Shown in pieces: positions 24,386-32,857 of a DNA stretch of 33,694 nucleotides; position 1 is the stretch's first letter, and each line of letters opens with the position of its first letter. The position numbers and the translations under genes are program-made. Below the pieces are notes generated by a model, which searched no databases, was not told the origin of the DNA, and saw only the letters and a list, made by a program, of their open reading frames with translations. Origin of the DNA: CAZHGD01 sp964531735 (GTDB lineage: Bacteria > Armatimonadota > UBA10988); assembly GCA_964531735.1 (NCBI GenBank), contig CAZHGD010000070.1, forward strand, positions 1 to 33,694, written 5' to 3'.

Positions 24386-25645
24386 ATGCTCTGTTTTCCG
24401 GCGTTGGTCCTCGGTCTCGGTCTCGGTGTCTTCCCCGATCCGGCCAATGGCGCCGTGACACTCACCGTCGGTCAGACGGCCGGTGACCTGCGCGGCACGG
24501 ACAATCGCGTGATCCAGGCCGCCATCGACTACGTCGCTCGCCTCGGTGGCGGCACGGTGACCTTGCTGCCCGGCACCTACGAACTGGCCGACAGCGTACA
24601 CTTGCGCTCACACGTCACGCTGCGCGGCGGCGGCGACGGTGTCGTGCTGCGCAAGGACGCCGGCTTCCAGGTGCCGCTGACCACCGACGGCGACTACGGC
24701 GAGGCGCAGGTCAGCGTCGCCGCGCCGGAGCGCTGGCGACCCGGCATGGGCTTGTGCATCGGCGACAACGCCACCGGCGGGTTCCTGGTCACCGTTGCCA
24801 CGGTGGTGGCCGTCAAAGGCCATGACCTGCTGCTCGACACGCGCATCCACGGCGGCGACATGCTGGTTGCACGCCAGGCCTGGGCCAGCCACACCTTCGC
24901 GCCCATCGAGGCGCGCGAGGTCGAGAACGTCGTCATCGAGAACCTGATCATCGACGGCAACCGCGCGCAGAACCCGGCCATCAACGGCTGCGTCGGTGGC
25001 GGCATCCACACACTGCGCTGCCGCCAGGTGGCCATCCGCGGCTGCCGCGTGCGCGATGTGCACGGCGATGGCATCAGCTTCCAGAACAGCCCCGACGTGA
25101 TGGTCGAGGACTGCGAGGTCAACGGTTGCAGCGATCTCGGCCTGCACCCGGGCTCCGGCTCGCAGCGTCCGCGGGTGAGCCGCTGCCACAGTCACCACAA
25201 CGGCGGCGACGGCATGTTCGTCTGCTGGCGTGTCCGCCACGGCGTCTTCTCCGGCAACCGCTTGGAGGACAACGGCCGGCACGGCCTCAGCATCGGCCAC
25301 AAAGACACCGACAACCTGTTCGAGGGGAACCTCATTCGCCGCAACGGCGCGCACGGCGTCTACTTCCGGCCCGAGCCGGACCACCTGGCGGCCCACCGCA
25401 ACACCTTCCGCGGCAACACCATCGAGGACAATGGACCCGCCACGGGCGGCGGCTCGGGGTTCCATATCGACGGTGCGACGAAGGACTTGGTCTTCGAGGG
25501 CAACACGGTTCGCGATACCGGCGCGCACCGCCAGACGCTCGCCGTCTGGGTCGGCCCGCAGGCGGCCCGGCCGACCTGGCGCCACAACCAGGTGAGCGGC
25601 CACCGCGACGGCGAACTCGGCGGACCGGGCGCGACGGCGCCGTAG
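24386..25645 (+). CDS. Secreted right-handed parallel beta-helix protein
   Basis: A 419-aa exported protein. The signal peptide (about 1-23, ALVLGLGLGVFPDPANGA) leads into the beta-helix cap TDNRVIQAAIDYVARLGGGTVTLLPGTYEL and TLRGGGDGVVLRKD. A series of about 22-residue PbH1 coils follows with N-x-I/V and D-N-G turns (VENVVIENLIIDGN, VAIRGCRVRDVHGDGISF, VMVEDCEVNGCSDLGLH, GNRLEDNGRHGLSI, GNLIRRNGAHGVYF, GNTIEDNG). It resembles polysaccharide lyases and epimerases of the pectin/alginate type (the right-handed beta-helix region family), but catalytic residues are not assignable. ATG 24386 has GGAG 7 nt upstream. The GH116 gene starts 55 bp downstream, implying joint expression. Confidence 0.87.
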   Translation: MLCFPALVLGLGLGVFPDPANGAVTLTVGQTAGDLRGTDNRVIQAAIDYVARLGGGTVTLLPGTYELADSVHLRSHVTLRGGGDGVVLRKDAGFQVPLTTDGDYGEAQVSVAAPERWRPGMGLCIGDNATGGFLVTVATVVAVKGHDLLLDTRIHGGDMLVARQAWASHTFAPIEAREVENVVIENLIIDGNRAQNPAINGCVGGGIHTLRCRQVAIRGCRVRDVHGDGISFQNSPDVMVEDCEVNGCSDLGLHPGSGSQRPRVSRCHSHHNGGDGMFVCWRVRHGVFSGNRLEDNGRHGLSIGHKDTDNLFEGNLIRRNGAHGVYFRPEPDHLAAHRNTFRGNTIEDNGPATGGGSGFHIDGATKDLVFEGNTVRDTGAHRQTLAVWVGPQAARPTWRHNQVSGHRDGELGGPGATAP

Positions 25646-25700
25646 GCCAAGGCAGGAACCGCCAAGCGGTCGGCGAACGGCGCGGCGCAGGAGCCTTGGC
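25646..25700 (+). promoter_or_regulatory. Stem enclosing the whole gap before the GH116 gene
   Basis: GCCAAGGC (25646-25653), starting right after the upstream TAG, pairs exactly with GCCTTGGC (25693-25700), which ends right before the GH116 ATG and overlaps the last G of its GGAG ribosome site (25690-25693). A small inner hairpin ACCGC-CAA-GCGGT (25658-25670) lies within. The layout could tune translation of the GH116 gene relative to the upstream one. Confidence 0.4.
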
Positions 25701-28334
25701 ATGGCCAACCGGTCGCAACGTCAGCCGTTCTCACGTGATTCACTCTTCGGCACCACCCCGGCCGCGCCACTGACCGGCCGCCTGCTCGACGAGGTCGCCT
25801 TCCCGCTCGGCGGCATCGGCACGGGGATGGTCTCGCTTGGCGGCTGGGGCCAGTTGCGCGACTGGGAGATTCGCAACCGGCCGGCCAAGGGCTTCAACCT
25901 GCCGCAGTCGTTCACGATGCTGAAGTGCCGCTGGAGCGGCGGCAGCATCACCAAGGTCTTGCAGGGCCCGGTGGGCGGACGCTTGGCCGGTGACGGGCAC
26001 AGCCTGAGCCACAGCCAGGGCGAAGGACTGCCGCACTTCCGCGAGGTCAGCTTCGCGGGCCGCTTCCCCATCGCCACCGTCCAGCTCTCCGATCCGAAGG
26101 TGCCGCTGCGCGTCGAACTGGAAGCCTTCAACCCGTTCATCCCGCTGAACGACCACGACTCCAGCCTGCCGGTGGCCATCCTCATCTACCGGTTGAAGAA
26201 CCGCACCCGTGAGACGGTGGAGGCGACCGTCTTCGGCAACCTGACCAACGTCATCGGCGACCCGCAGCAGATCGCCCGCCGCAACGAGGAGCGCCGCAGC
26301 GAGGGCCTGAGCGGCCTCTGGCTGGGCACCGAGCAGCCGGCCGGTGACGACCCGCAGCTCGGCACCATGGCGCTCGGTTGCCCAGTCGGGCAGGTCCAGG
26401 TGCTGCCGCGGTGGGTGAACCAGCCGTGGTTCGCCTGGCTCGACCACTACTGGCACCAGACCGCGCTGGCCGACCAGTTCCCGCCGGTGTTCGCCGATGG
26501 CGTCACGCCCAACAGCGACACCGGCACGCTGGCGGTCACGGTCTCGGTCGCGCCGGGCGCCACCGTCGAGGTGCCGCTGGTGCTCACCTGGCACTTCCCG
26601 CGCATCAGCCATTGGCAGCGCCAGGAGAAGGATGGCTGCGACTGCACGCCGTCGTGGCTGAACTGGTATGCCACGCAGTTCGAGGACGCCTGGCAGGTGG
26701 CCGATTACGTGGCCGCCCACCTGCCGCGGTTGCGGCGCGAGACCAAACTGTTCCGCGACACGCTCTACGCCTCCACGTTGCCGGCAGTGGTGCTCGACGC
26801 GGTCAGTTCGCAGATCAGCATCCTCAAGTCGCCCACCTGCCTGCGCACCACCAACGGCACGTTCTACGCGTTTGAGGGCTGCTCCAACGCGGGCGGCTGC
26901 TGCGAGGGCAGTTGCACCCATGTCTGGAACTACGCCCAGGCGCTGCCGTACCTGTTCCCCGCGCTGCAGCGCTCGATGCGCGAGGCCGACTGGGCCAACA
27001 GCCTGCTGGACGACGGCTACGTCACCTTCCGCATGCCGCTGCCGCTGGGCACGCGCGCCACGCCGAACTTCCATCCCTGCGCCGACGGTCAGATGGGCAC
27101 CGTCATGCAGACCTACCGCGAGTGGCTGATCAGCGGCGACACCGCGTGGCTGCAAGGCATCTGGCCCCAGGCCAAGGCGGCGCTGGAGTTCGCCTGGAAG
27201 TACTGGGATGCCGACCGCGACGGCGTCATGGAAGGCATGCAGCACAACACCTACGACATCGAGTACTACGGCCCGAACACGATGATGGGCAGCCTCTACC
27301 TGGGCGCGCTGCGCGCCGGCGAGGAGATGGCCCGGGTGGTCGGCGACAGCGCCGCGGCCGACGAGTACCGGCGCCTGTTCGACCGCGGCTCGGCCTGGCA
27401 CGACCAGCACCTGTTCAACGGCGACTACTACGAACAACGGGTGAATCCCACCGCCTGGCAAGCCTGGCCCGAGCCCTGGCAGCAGCGCTCCATCGGACAG
27501 CACGGCTACGACACGCGGTTCACCGACTGGCCCAAGTGGCAGGTCGGCGAGGGCTGTCTGTCCGACCAGTTGCTGGGCCAGTGGTACGCCGAGATGCTCG
27601 GGCTGGGCAAGCTGTTCGACGGCGAGCACGTGCAGGCCGCCCTGCGCGCCATCTACACGCACAACTTCAAGGCCGACCTGACCGACCATCCGAACCCGAT
27701 GCGCATCTACGCGGTCGGCCAGGAGGCCGGTCTGCTGCTCTGCTCGTGGCCGCGCGGCAACCGCCCGGGTGATCCGACCGTCTACGGCGACGAGGCCTGG
27801 AGCGGGATCGAGTACCAGGTCGCCGCGCACCTCATCTATGAGGGGCTCATCGAGGAGGGCCTGGCTATCGTCAAGGGCGTGCGCGACCGCTACACCGGCG
27901 AACGGCGGAACCCTTGGGACGAGATTGAGTGTGGCCACCACTATGCTCGGTCGATGGCCAGCTACAGCCTGCTGCTGGCGCTGTCGGGCTTCCGCTGGCA
28001 TGGCGCCGACGGCCGGCTGGAACTCGATCCCAAGCTCAGCGAGCGCGACTTCGCGGTGTTTTTCTCGGTGGGCACCGGCTGGGGTCTGGTCAAGCAACAG
28101 CGCCAGGGCCGGCACTGGACGGTGACCGTGGAGGTGCTGTACGGCACGCTGTCGGTGCGACAACTCGACCTGGTGCTGGACGGCGCGGCCAGCGGCCCGA
28201 ACGTCCGGGCGCAACTCGGCCGCACGCCGGTGGCGGCGACCGCTGTCGGCAGCGACGACGGAGTGGAGATCACGCTGGCCGCCGCGGCGACCGTGACGCC
28301 GACGCGGGCGTTGGTGGTCACCGTCCAACGGTAA
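25701..28334 (+). CDS. GH116-family glycosidase (GBA2/DUF608 type)
   Basis: An 877-aa retaining glycoside hydrolase of the family that includes glucosylceramidase 2 and archaeal/bacterial beta-glucosidases and xylosidases. The N-terminal beta-sandwich domain (about 25-330) begins AFPLGGIGTGMVSLGG, and the (alpha/alpha)6 catalytic domain occupies about 360-790. The likely acid/base is Asp519 (MQHNTYDIEYYGPN) and the likely nucleophile Glu392 (FYAFEGCSNAGG), by analogy with characterised GH116 enzymes. CCEGSCTHVWNY and GHHYARSMASYSLLLAL are further family blocks. There is no signal peptide, so it probably acts in the cytoplasm on imported oligosaccharides. GGAG lies 7 nt before ATG 25701. It ends before a strong hairpin shared with the convergent lipoprotein gene. 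Confidence 0.93.
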   Translation: MANRSQRQPFSRDSLFGTTPAAPLTGRLLDEVAFPLGGIGTGMVSLGGWGQLRDWEIRNRPAKGFNLPQSFTMLKCRWSGGSITKVLQGPVGGRLAGDGHSLSHSQGEGLPHFREVSFAGRFPIATVQLSDPKVPLRVELEAFNPFIPLNDHDSSLPVAILIYRLKNRTRETVEATVFGNLTNVIGDPQQIARRNEERRSEGLSGLWLGTEQPAGDDPQLGTMALGCPVGQVQVLPRWVNQPWFAWLDHYWHQTALADQFPPVFADGVTPNSDTGTLAVTVSVAPGATVEVPLVLTWHFPRISHWQRQEKDGCDCTPSWLNWYATQFEDAWQVADYVAAHLPRLRRETKLFRDTLYASTLPAVVLDAVSSQISILKSPTCLRTTNGTFYAFEGCSNAGGCCEGSCTHVWNYAQALPYLFPALQRSMREADWANSLLDDGYVTFRMPLPLGTRATPNFHPCADGQMGTVMQTYREWLISGDTAWLQGIWPQAKAALEFAWKYWDADRDGVMEGMQHNTYDIEYYGPNTMMGSLYLGALRAGEEMARVVGDSAAADEYRRLFDRGSAWHDQHLFNGDYYEQRVNPTAWQAWPEPWQQRSIGQHGYDTRFTDWPKWQVGEGCLSDQLLGQWYAEMLGLGKLFDGEHVQAALRAIYTHNFKADLTDHPNPMRIYAVGQEAGLLLCSWPRGNRPGDPTVYGDEAWSGIEYQVAAHLIYEGLIEEGLAIVKGVRDRYTGERRNPWDEIECGHHYARSMASYSLLLALSGFRWHGADGRLELDPKLSERDFAVFFSVGTGWGLVKQQRQGRHWTVTVEVLYGTLSVRQLDLVLDGAASGPNVRAQLGRTPVAATAVGSDDGVEITLAAAATVTPTRALVVTVQR

Positions 28335-28343
28335 GGAGTCAGG

Positions 28344-28383
28344 CGGGTGCCGGGCCACGGCGGCTGCCGTGGCCCGGCACCCG
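28344..28383. terminator. Perfect 18-bp-stem hairpin between convergent genes
   Basis: The arm CGGGTGCCGGGCCACGGC (28344-28361) pairs exactly with 28366-28383 around a GGCT loop. It starts 9 bp after the GH116 stop and ends 13 bp from the stop of the convergent lipoprotein gene, so it can stop transcription from both sides. There is no T-tract on either side. Confidence 0.8.
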
Positions 28384-28396
28384 GCACTCGCCGTGG

Positions 28397-30961
28397 CTAC
28401 TTCGCGTACTGCATCGTCACCGTCAGGGCCAGCGTCGCCCCGTCGCCCAAGACCACGTTCTCCACCGTGGCCGGCGCGTAGGTCGGCTTCTTGCCGGCGT
28501 AGACCTTGTAGGTGCCCGCCAGCAGTCCCTCGATGGTCACCTGACCGGCGGCATCGGTGACACCGTAGACGGAGACCGTGCCCGCAAGCACGCACGCGAC
28601 GCTGGCGCCGGCGACGAGCGCGCCGTCGGACGCCTGCACCGTGACCTTGATGGTGCCCGCGCCGCCGTTGCCCTTCACCATGGTGAAGTCCACCGTGGTG
28701 GTGGCTCCGGCCGTGACGACCACGTTGTAGGCGCCCGGCGCCGTGTAGGCCAGCGCCCCAGCGCCCACCAGGTAGGTGCCGGGCGGCGTGGTCAGTTGGT
28801 AGTGCCCGCTGCTGTCCGTCGTGGTGCTGGCCACCGTGGTAGCGCCTTGCAGCGCGTAGACCACCGCGCCCGACATCGCGGCGCCGTCCTTGGTCTTCAC
28901 CGTGCCGGCGATCTTGCCGGTGGTGGGCGTGGCGGCCTTCAGCGTGATGGTCAGAGTGACCGTGGCGCCGTTGGCCACCACGACGTTCTCCACCTTCACG
29001 TATTCGTAGCCGGTCTTCCCGGCGAAGACGACATAGGTCGCGGCCACCAGGTTCGCGACCGTGAACCTCCCGTTGGCATCGGTGTTCACGTAGACCGGAG
29101 TGATGGTCGCCGTCCGCGGTGACACCGTGGCGCCCGCCAGCGGTGTGCCGTCGGCCGTCTGCACCACGCCGGTGATAACCGCGGTACCCGTCGCGACCAC
29201 CACCTGCAGGACGAAGTCCTGGTTGGTGGTCTGGCCCGCGGTGATCACCACACCGGTGGCCGTCGAGCTCTGGTAGCCATCCTTCGCCGCGACCACGTTG
29301 TAGGTGCCCGCGGGCAGACCAGTCAGCCGGTAGGCCCCGCTGTCGTCCGTGGAGCCATACTTGGTGTAGCTGCCGCTCTGCTGGCCCACACCGATGCGCG
29401 CACCGGCCACGGGCTTGCCGTCGGACCCGGTGACCCGGCCCACGAGCGTGCCGGTGGCCGCTTGCGTCGAGGTGAGCACGAAGTCACGGGTGACCGCCTT
29501 GCCCGCCTCCACCGTGGCGTCACCGGTTGCCGTCTGGTAGCCGTCCTTGCTGCACGTCAGCGTGTACGTGCCGGCGGCCAGATCCGGGATCCGGTAGCGC
29601 CCTTCGCTGCCCGTCACCGCGCTGCCGGCGGTGTTTGGCCGCCCGCCACGAGAGCTCGTCGCGACGGCCGCCGCGACTTTGGCGCCCGCGATGGGCTTGC
29701 CGTCGGCATCCTTGACCGCACCCTCGATGACACCGGTCACCGGGGTGCTGACGGCGGTCAGAGTGAAGTCCTGCGTGGTGGCTTGACTGGCCACCACCAC
29801 CACGTTCTCGACCGAGGTCGGCTGGTAGCCGTCAGCACCGCAGTAGACCTTGTAGGTGCCGGCCGGCACATCGTTGATCTGGTACTTGCCGTCGCTGTTC
29901 GACTTGGCCGAGGTCGGCTTGCCACCGGCATTGGTGCCCACCAGGGCGCCGACGATCACCTTGCCGTCGGTGGACTTCACCTGGCCGGTGATGCTGCCCA
30001 GCGTGGCCGTGACCTTCTCAAGCACGAAGTTCTGCTCGACATCCTGTCCGGCGGCGACGGTCACGGTCGCCTCGCCCAGACCGTAGTCGGCCAGGCCACA
30101 CTTCAGCTCGTAGCTGCCTGGGGCCAGGCCCGCCAAGACGTAGGCGCCCGCGCTGTCGGTCTTGGCATAGACCACCGCGGCCCCGGACTTGGCGCGCACG
30201 GTCGCGTTGGCCAGCGCCGCCGCGGCCGAGTCCTTCACGGTGCCGTGGATCTTGCCGGCGCTGGCGGCCACCGGTTTCATCACGAAGATGACCACCTTGA
30301 TGACGCCGGCCTCGAGATGCACCAGATCGGTGGTGGCCTCCTGGTAGCCAGCCGCGGTGCACTTCAGGTGGTAGTCGCCGGCCGGCAGATCGCCGAGCTT
30401 GTAGTAGCCGCGGCTGTCGACGTCGGCCCCGACCGTCGCCTCCACCACGCTGACGTGCGCCGGGCTGACGGCCGAGCCGTTGCTCGAGCGCACCGCGCCG
30501 ACGATCCGACCGGTGGTGGCCGCCGGCCCGGAGGCGGCCGGCGTCGTCGTCACCTGGTCGTTGGTGGTGACCAGGTTCGGCTGCACGTCGGCCTCCAGCA
30601 GCGTGGTCGTAGTGCCGTTCTGCTGCACCATGACGCTGTAGTGGCCCGGCGGCAGATTACCGCAGCGGTACCAACCGTTCTGATCGGTGGTGGTCGTATA
30701 GCCGCCACTCTGGCGGCTGCGCGCGGCGGTGCCGCTGCTGACAGTGATCTGGGCCCCGGCCACGGGATTTCCGTTAGCGTCGAGAACCCGGCCTTCCAGG
30801 GCACCGGTGGACCGTGTCACGGTCGAGTCAGTGGTCACGCCGGTGGTCGTCCCACCGCTGCTATTGCCGCCGGTCGAGGCAACCTTGCCGCCTCCACCAC
30901 AACCCCACAGACCGAGCAGCCCGACCACCAGCACCCCGAGTACGGACTTGCGTGTCGGCAT
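28397..30961 (-). CDS. Lipoprotein with nine tandem carboxypeptidase-regulatory-like domains
   Basis: An 854-aa surface lipoprotein. The signal peptide ends in the lipobox LWGC (Cys21), followed by a flexible Gly/Ser/Thr-rich stretch (22-50). Nine consecutive CarboxypepD_reg-type beta-sandwich domains of about 80-95 residues then follow, each with the pattern G.V....G.pvaGA.V, a T/S-D..G.Y.l..LpaGtY.v...k.GY segment and a closing strand. Domains 2-9 align well; domain 1 carries a longer loop and domain 9 ends the protein. Such domains form rods that present or bind ligands outside the cell. No anchor other than the lipid and no catalytic domain are seen. ATG 30961 has GGAGA close upstream (CTGGAGAAGAGAG). 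I could not find a convincing promoter for it. Confidence 0.9.
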   Translation of the reverse strand: MPTRKSVLGVLVVGLLGLWGCGGGGKVASTGGNSSGGTTTGVTTDSTVTRSTGALEGRVLDANGNPVAGAQITVSSGTAARSRQSGGYTTTTDQNGWYRCGNLPPGHYSVMVQQNGTTTTLLEADVQPNLVTTNDQVTTTPAASGPAATTGRIVGAVRSSNGSAVSPAHVSVVEATVGADVDSRGYYKLGDLPAGDYHLKCTAAGYQEATTDLVHLEAGVIKVVIFVMKPVAASAGKIHGTVKDSAAAALANATVRAKSGAAVVYAKTDSAGAYVLAGLAPGSYELKCGLADYGLGEATVTVAAGQDVEQNFVLEKVTATLGSITGQVKSTDGKVIVGALVGTNAGGKPTSAKSNSDGKYQINDVPAGTYKVYCGADGYQPTSVENVVVVASQATTQDFTLTAVSTPVTGVIEGAVKDADGKPIAGAKVAAAVATSSRGGRPNTAGSAVTGSEGRYRIPDLAAGTYTLTCSKDGYQTATGDATVEAGKAVTRDFVLTSTQAATGTLVGRVTGSDGKPVAGARIGVGQQSGSYTKYGSTDDSGAYRLTGLPAGTYNVVAAKDGYQSSTATGVVITAGQTTNQDFVLQVVVATGTAVITGVVQTADGTPLAGATVSPRTATITPVYVNTDANGRFTVANLVAATYVVFAGKTGYEYVKVENVVVANGATVTLTITLKAATPTTGKIAGTVKTKDGAAMSGAVVYALQGATTVASTTTDSSGHYQLTTPPGTYLVGAGALAYTAPGAYNVVVTAGATTTVDFTMVKGNGGAGTIKVTVQASDGALVAGASVACVLAGTVSVYGVTDAAGQVTIEGLLAGTYKVYAGKKPTYAPATVENVVLGDGATLALTVTMQYAK

Positions 30962-31237
30962 CTCTCTTCTCCAGGCGGACGGCCGGCACCAGCGCAGAGG
31001 GCCGCCGGCGTGAGGCCGCCACGTCGCTCAGCGTATCGACGCCGCGGCCATCTCGAGCGGAGCGGCCTGGGTCGAGGAGGCCGCCCGGTCATGGTCCTAT
31101 CGGCACTACTGGGGCTTACCCGGCCCCTCTGGGAGCGAAACAGGCCGCGCTCGGCGGGGGTGTAACCACTCCGTCAGCTTGGCCGACCAGCGCCTGGCCG
31201 GAATGGGCCGGCGCCTCCGTCCCGGGTTGATCGCGCG
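30962..31237. other. Intergenic region between divergent lipoprotein and purF genes
   Basis: About 275 bp with no gene I can support on either strand. It holds a few short stems (for example GAGCG with CGCTC around 31134-31152, and CCAG-CGC-CTGG around 31188-31198) but no recognised riboswitch, tRNA or promoter for the minus-strand lipoprotein. It probably contains that gene's leader. Confidence 0.5.
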
Positions 31238-31266
31238 TTGCCAAAGGGCCGACCCAGTGTTATGAT
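31238..31266 (+). promoter_or_regulatory. purF promoter (sigma-70 type)
   Basis: TTGCCA (31238-31243), a 17-bp spacer and TATGAT (31261-31266) make a near-consensus vegetative promoter. Transcription would begin near 31273, about 40 nt before the purF ATG. No PurR-type or guanine/PreQ-type leader element is recognised in this short leader. Confidence 0.85.
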
Positions 31267-31312
31267 CTCGTTCACGGTCCCATCCTCGTTGCCGCCGCGA
31301 GTGAGCCCACCG

Positions 31313-32842
31313 ATGAAGTCCAGCCCGTCGTGCTCAGAGCTGTTCCGTGACCCTGACGAGATGCACCATGAATGTGGTGTGTTTGGGGTCTTCGGAGAGG
31401 GACTCGACGTCGCGCGCCTGACCTACTTTGGCCTGTTCACCTTGCAGCACCGGGGCCAGGAGTCTGCCGGAATCGCCGTCAGCGACGGCGAAGAGGTGGT
31501 CATCCACAAGCAGATGGGCCTGGTCAACCAGATCTTCGACGAGGCCACGCTATCGCGCCTCAAGGGCCACCTGGCCGTGGGGCACGTGCGCTACAGCACC
31601 ACCGGGTCGAGCATTCTGCGCAACGCCCAGCCGATCCTCATCGGCGATCATGAGTTGTCACTGGCCTTGGCGCACAACGGCAACCTGGTCAACTCCGGCG
31701 AGCTGCGCGAGCAGCTCGAGCGCAAAGGCATGCGCTTCAACGCCACCAGCGACAGCGAGGTCATCGCCCGCCTGCTGCACCGCGAGTTGGCCTACCACGC
31801 CCCGATTGAGGAGGCCATGGCCACGGTCATGCGCCAGATCGTCGGCGCGTACTCGCTGGTGGTCATGACCGAGTCGGAGCTGATCGCCGCGCGCGACCCG
31901 CACGGCCTGCACCCGCTCTGCCTCGGACGGCTGAACGGGCACGGCTATGTCGTGGCCTCGGAGACCTGCGCGCTGAACGCCGTCGGCGCCAAGCTGGTCC
32001 GCGAGATCGATCCGGGCGAGGTCTGCATCATCGACGAGGACGGCCTGCGCTGGCACCAGGCGGTCGAGTCGCCACGGTCGGCGATGTGCATCTTCGAGAC
32101 CATCTACTTCGCGCGGCCCGACAGCCACATCTTCGGCCGCTCACTACACGAAGCGCGCCGCCGCATGGGCGAGGTGCTGGCGCAGGAGCACCCGGCGGCC
32201 GCCGATGTGGTCATTCCGGTGCCCGACACCGGCACGCCCGGCGCCATCGGCTACGCCGCCGTGTCGCACCTGCCGTTCGACATGGGCCTGGTCAAGAGCC
32301 GCTACATCCAGCGCACGTTCATCCAGCCGGACCAGCGGCAGCGCGACATGGGCGCCAAGCTCAAGTACACGCCGATTCCCGAGACCCTGGCGGGCCGGCG
32401 CGTGGTGGTGGTCGACGACAGCATCGTGCGCGGCACGACGACGCGCAAACTGGTCGCCTTGCTGCGCGACGCCGGCGCGCGCGAGGTGCACCTGCGCATC
32501 TTCTCGCCGCCGATCAAGTGGCCCTGCTTCTACGGCATCGACATGGCCACGCGCGACGAGCTCGTCGCCGCCACGCACACGGTGGAGGAGGTCCGCGACC
32601 TCTGCGGCGCCGACAGTCTGGGCTATCTCTCCACCCAGGGGCTGGCCAAGGCCCTCGGCGTGAGCGCCAAGCACTTCTGCTGGGCCTGCCTCACCGGCCA
32701 GTACCCGATTCCGGTGCCTCGCGAACTGCGCGAGGTCAAGAAGCTCGACGACACAGTCTGTGCGGCGGTGGAGGACGACCCGCCGTGGCGCGAGCCGGTC
32801 CGCGTGGTGGCGGCCTCGTCGCTCGGCGAAGACGAGTACTGA
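31313..32842 (+). CDS. purF: Amidophosphoribosyltransferase, iron-sulfur type
   Basis: A 509-aa enzyme catalysing the first committed step of purine synthesis: PRPP and glutamine to 5-phosphoribosylamine (EC 2.4.2.14). The N-terminal nucleophile is Cys21 (HHECGVFGVFG) after a 20-residue propeptide that is presumably cleaved, as in the B. subtilis enzyme. Glutaminase-domain motifs are HVRYSTTG and AHNGNLVN; the PRPP loop is VVVVDDSIVRGTTT (364-377). Four Cys at the positions of the B. subtilis 4Fe-4S cluster ligands are present: 259, 405, 456 and 459 (FCWAC). ATG 31313 has GTGAG 7 nt upstream and a promoter 47 bp upstream. ATG 31361 would remove the propeptide and is less likely. The deacetylase gene follows 15 bp downstream. 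Confidence 0.97.
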   Translation: MKSSPSCSELFRDPDEMHHECGVFGVFGEGLDVARLTYFGLFTLQHRGQESAGIAVSDGEEVVIHKQMGLVNQIFDEATLSRLKGHLAVGHVRYSTTGSSILRNAQPILIGDHELSLALAHNGNLVNSGELREQLERKGMRFNATSDSEVIARLLHRELAYHAPIEEAMATVMRQIVGAYSLVVMTESELIAARDPHGLHPLCLGRLNGHGYVVASETCALNAVGAKLVREIDPGEVCIIDEDGLRWHQAVESPRSAMCIFETIYFARPDSHIFGRSLHEARRRMGEVLAQEHPAAADVVIPVPDTGTPGAIGYAAVSHLPFDMGLVKSRYIQRTFIQPDQRQRDMGAKLKYTPIPETLAGRRVVVVDDSIVRGTTTRKLVALLRDAGAREVHLRIFSPPIKWPCFYGIDMATRDELVAATHTVEEVRDLCGADSLGYLSTQGLAKALGVSAKHFCWACLTGQYPIPVPRELREVKKLDDTVCAAVEDDPPWREPVRVVAASSLGEDEY

Positions 32843-32857
32843 GGGTTGCAGTTGACC

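Noticed and set aside
30962..31312. Possible riboswitch or structured RNA between the lipoprotein and purF genes
   Set aside because: Only short unrelated stems were seen; no conserved core of a known riboswitch class, and the purF leader downstream of its promoter is only about 40 nt.
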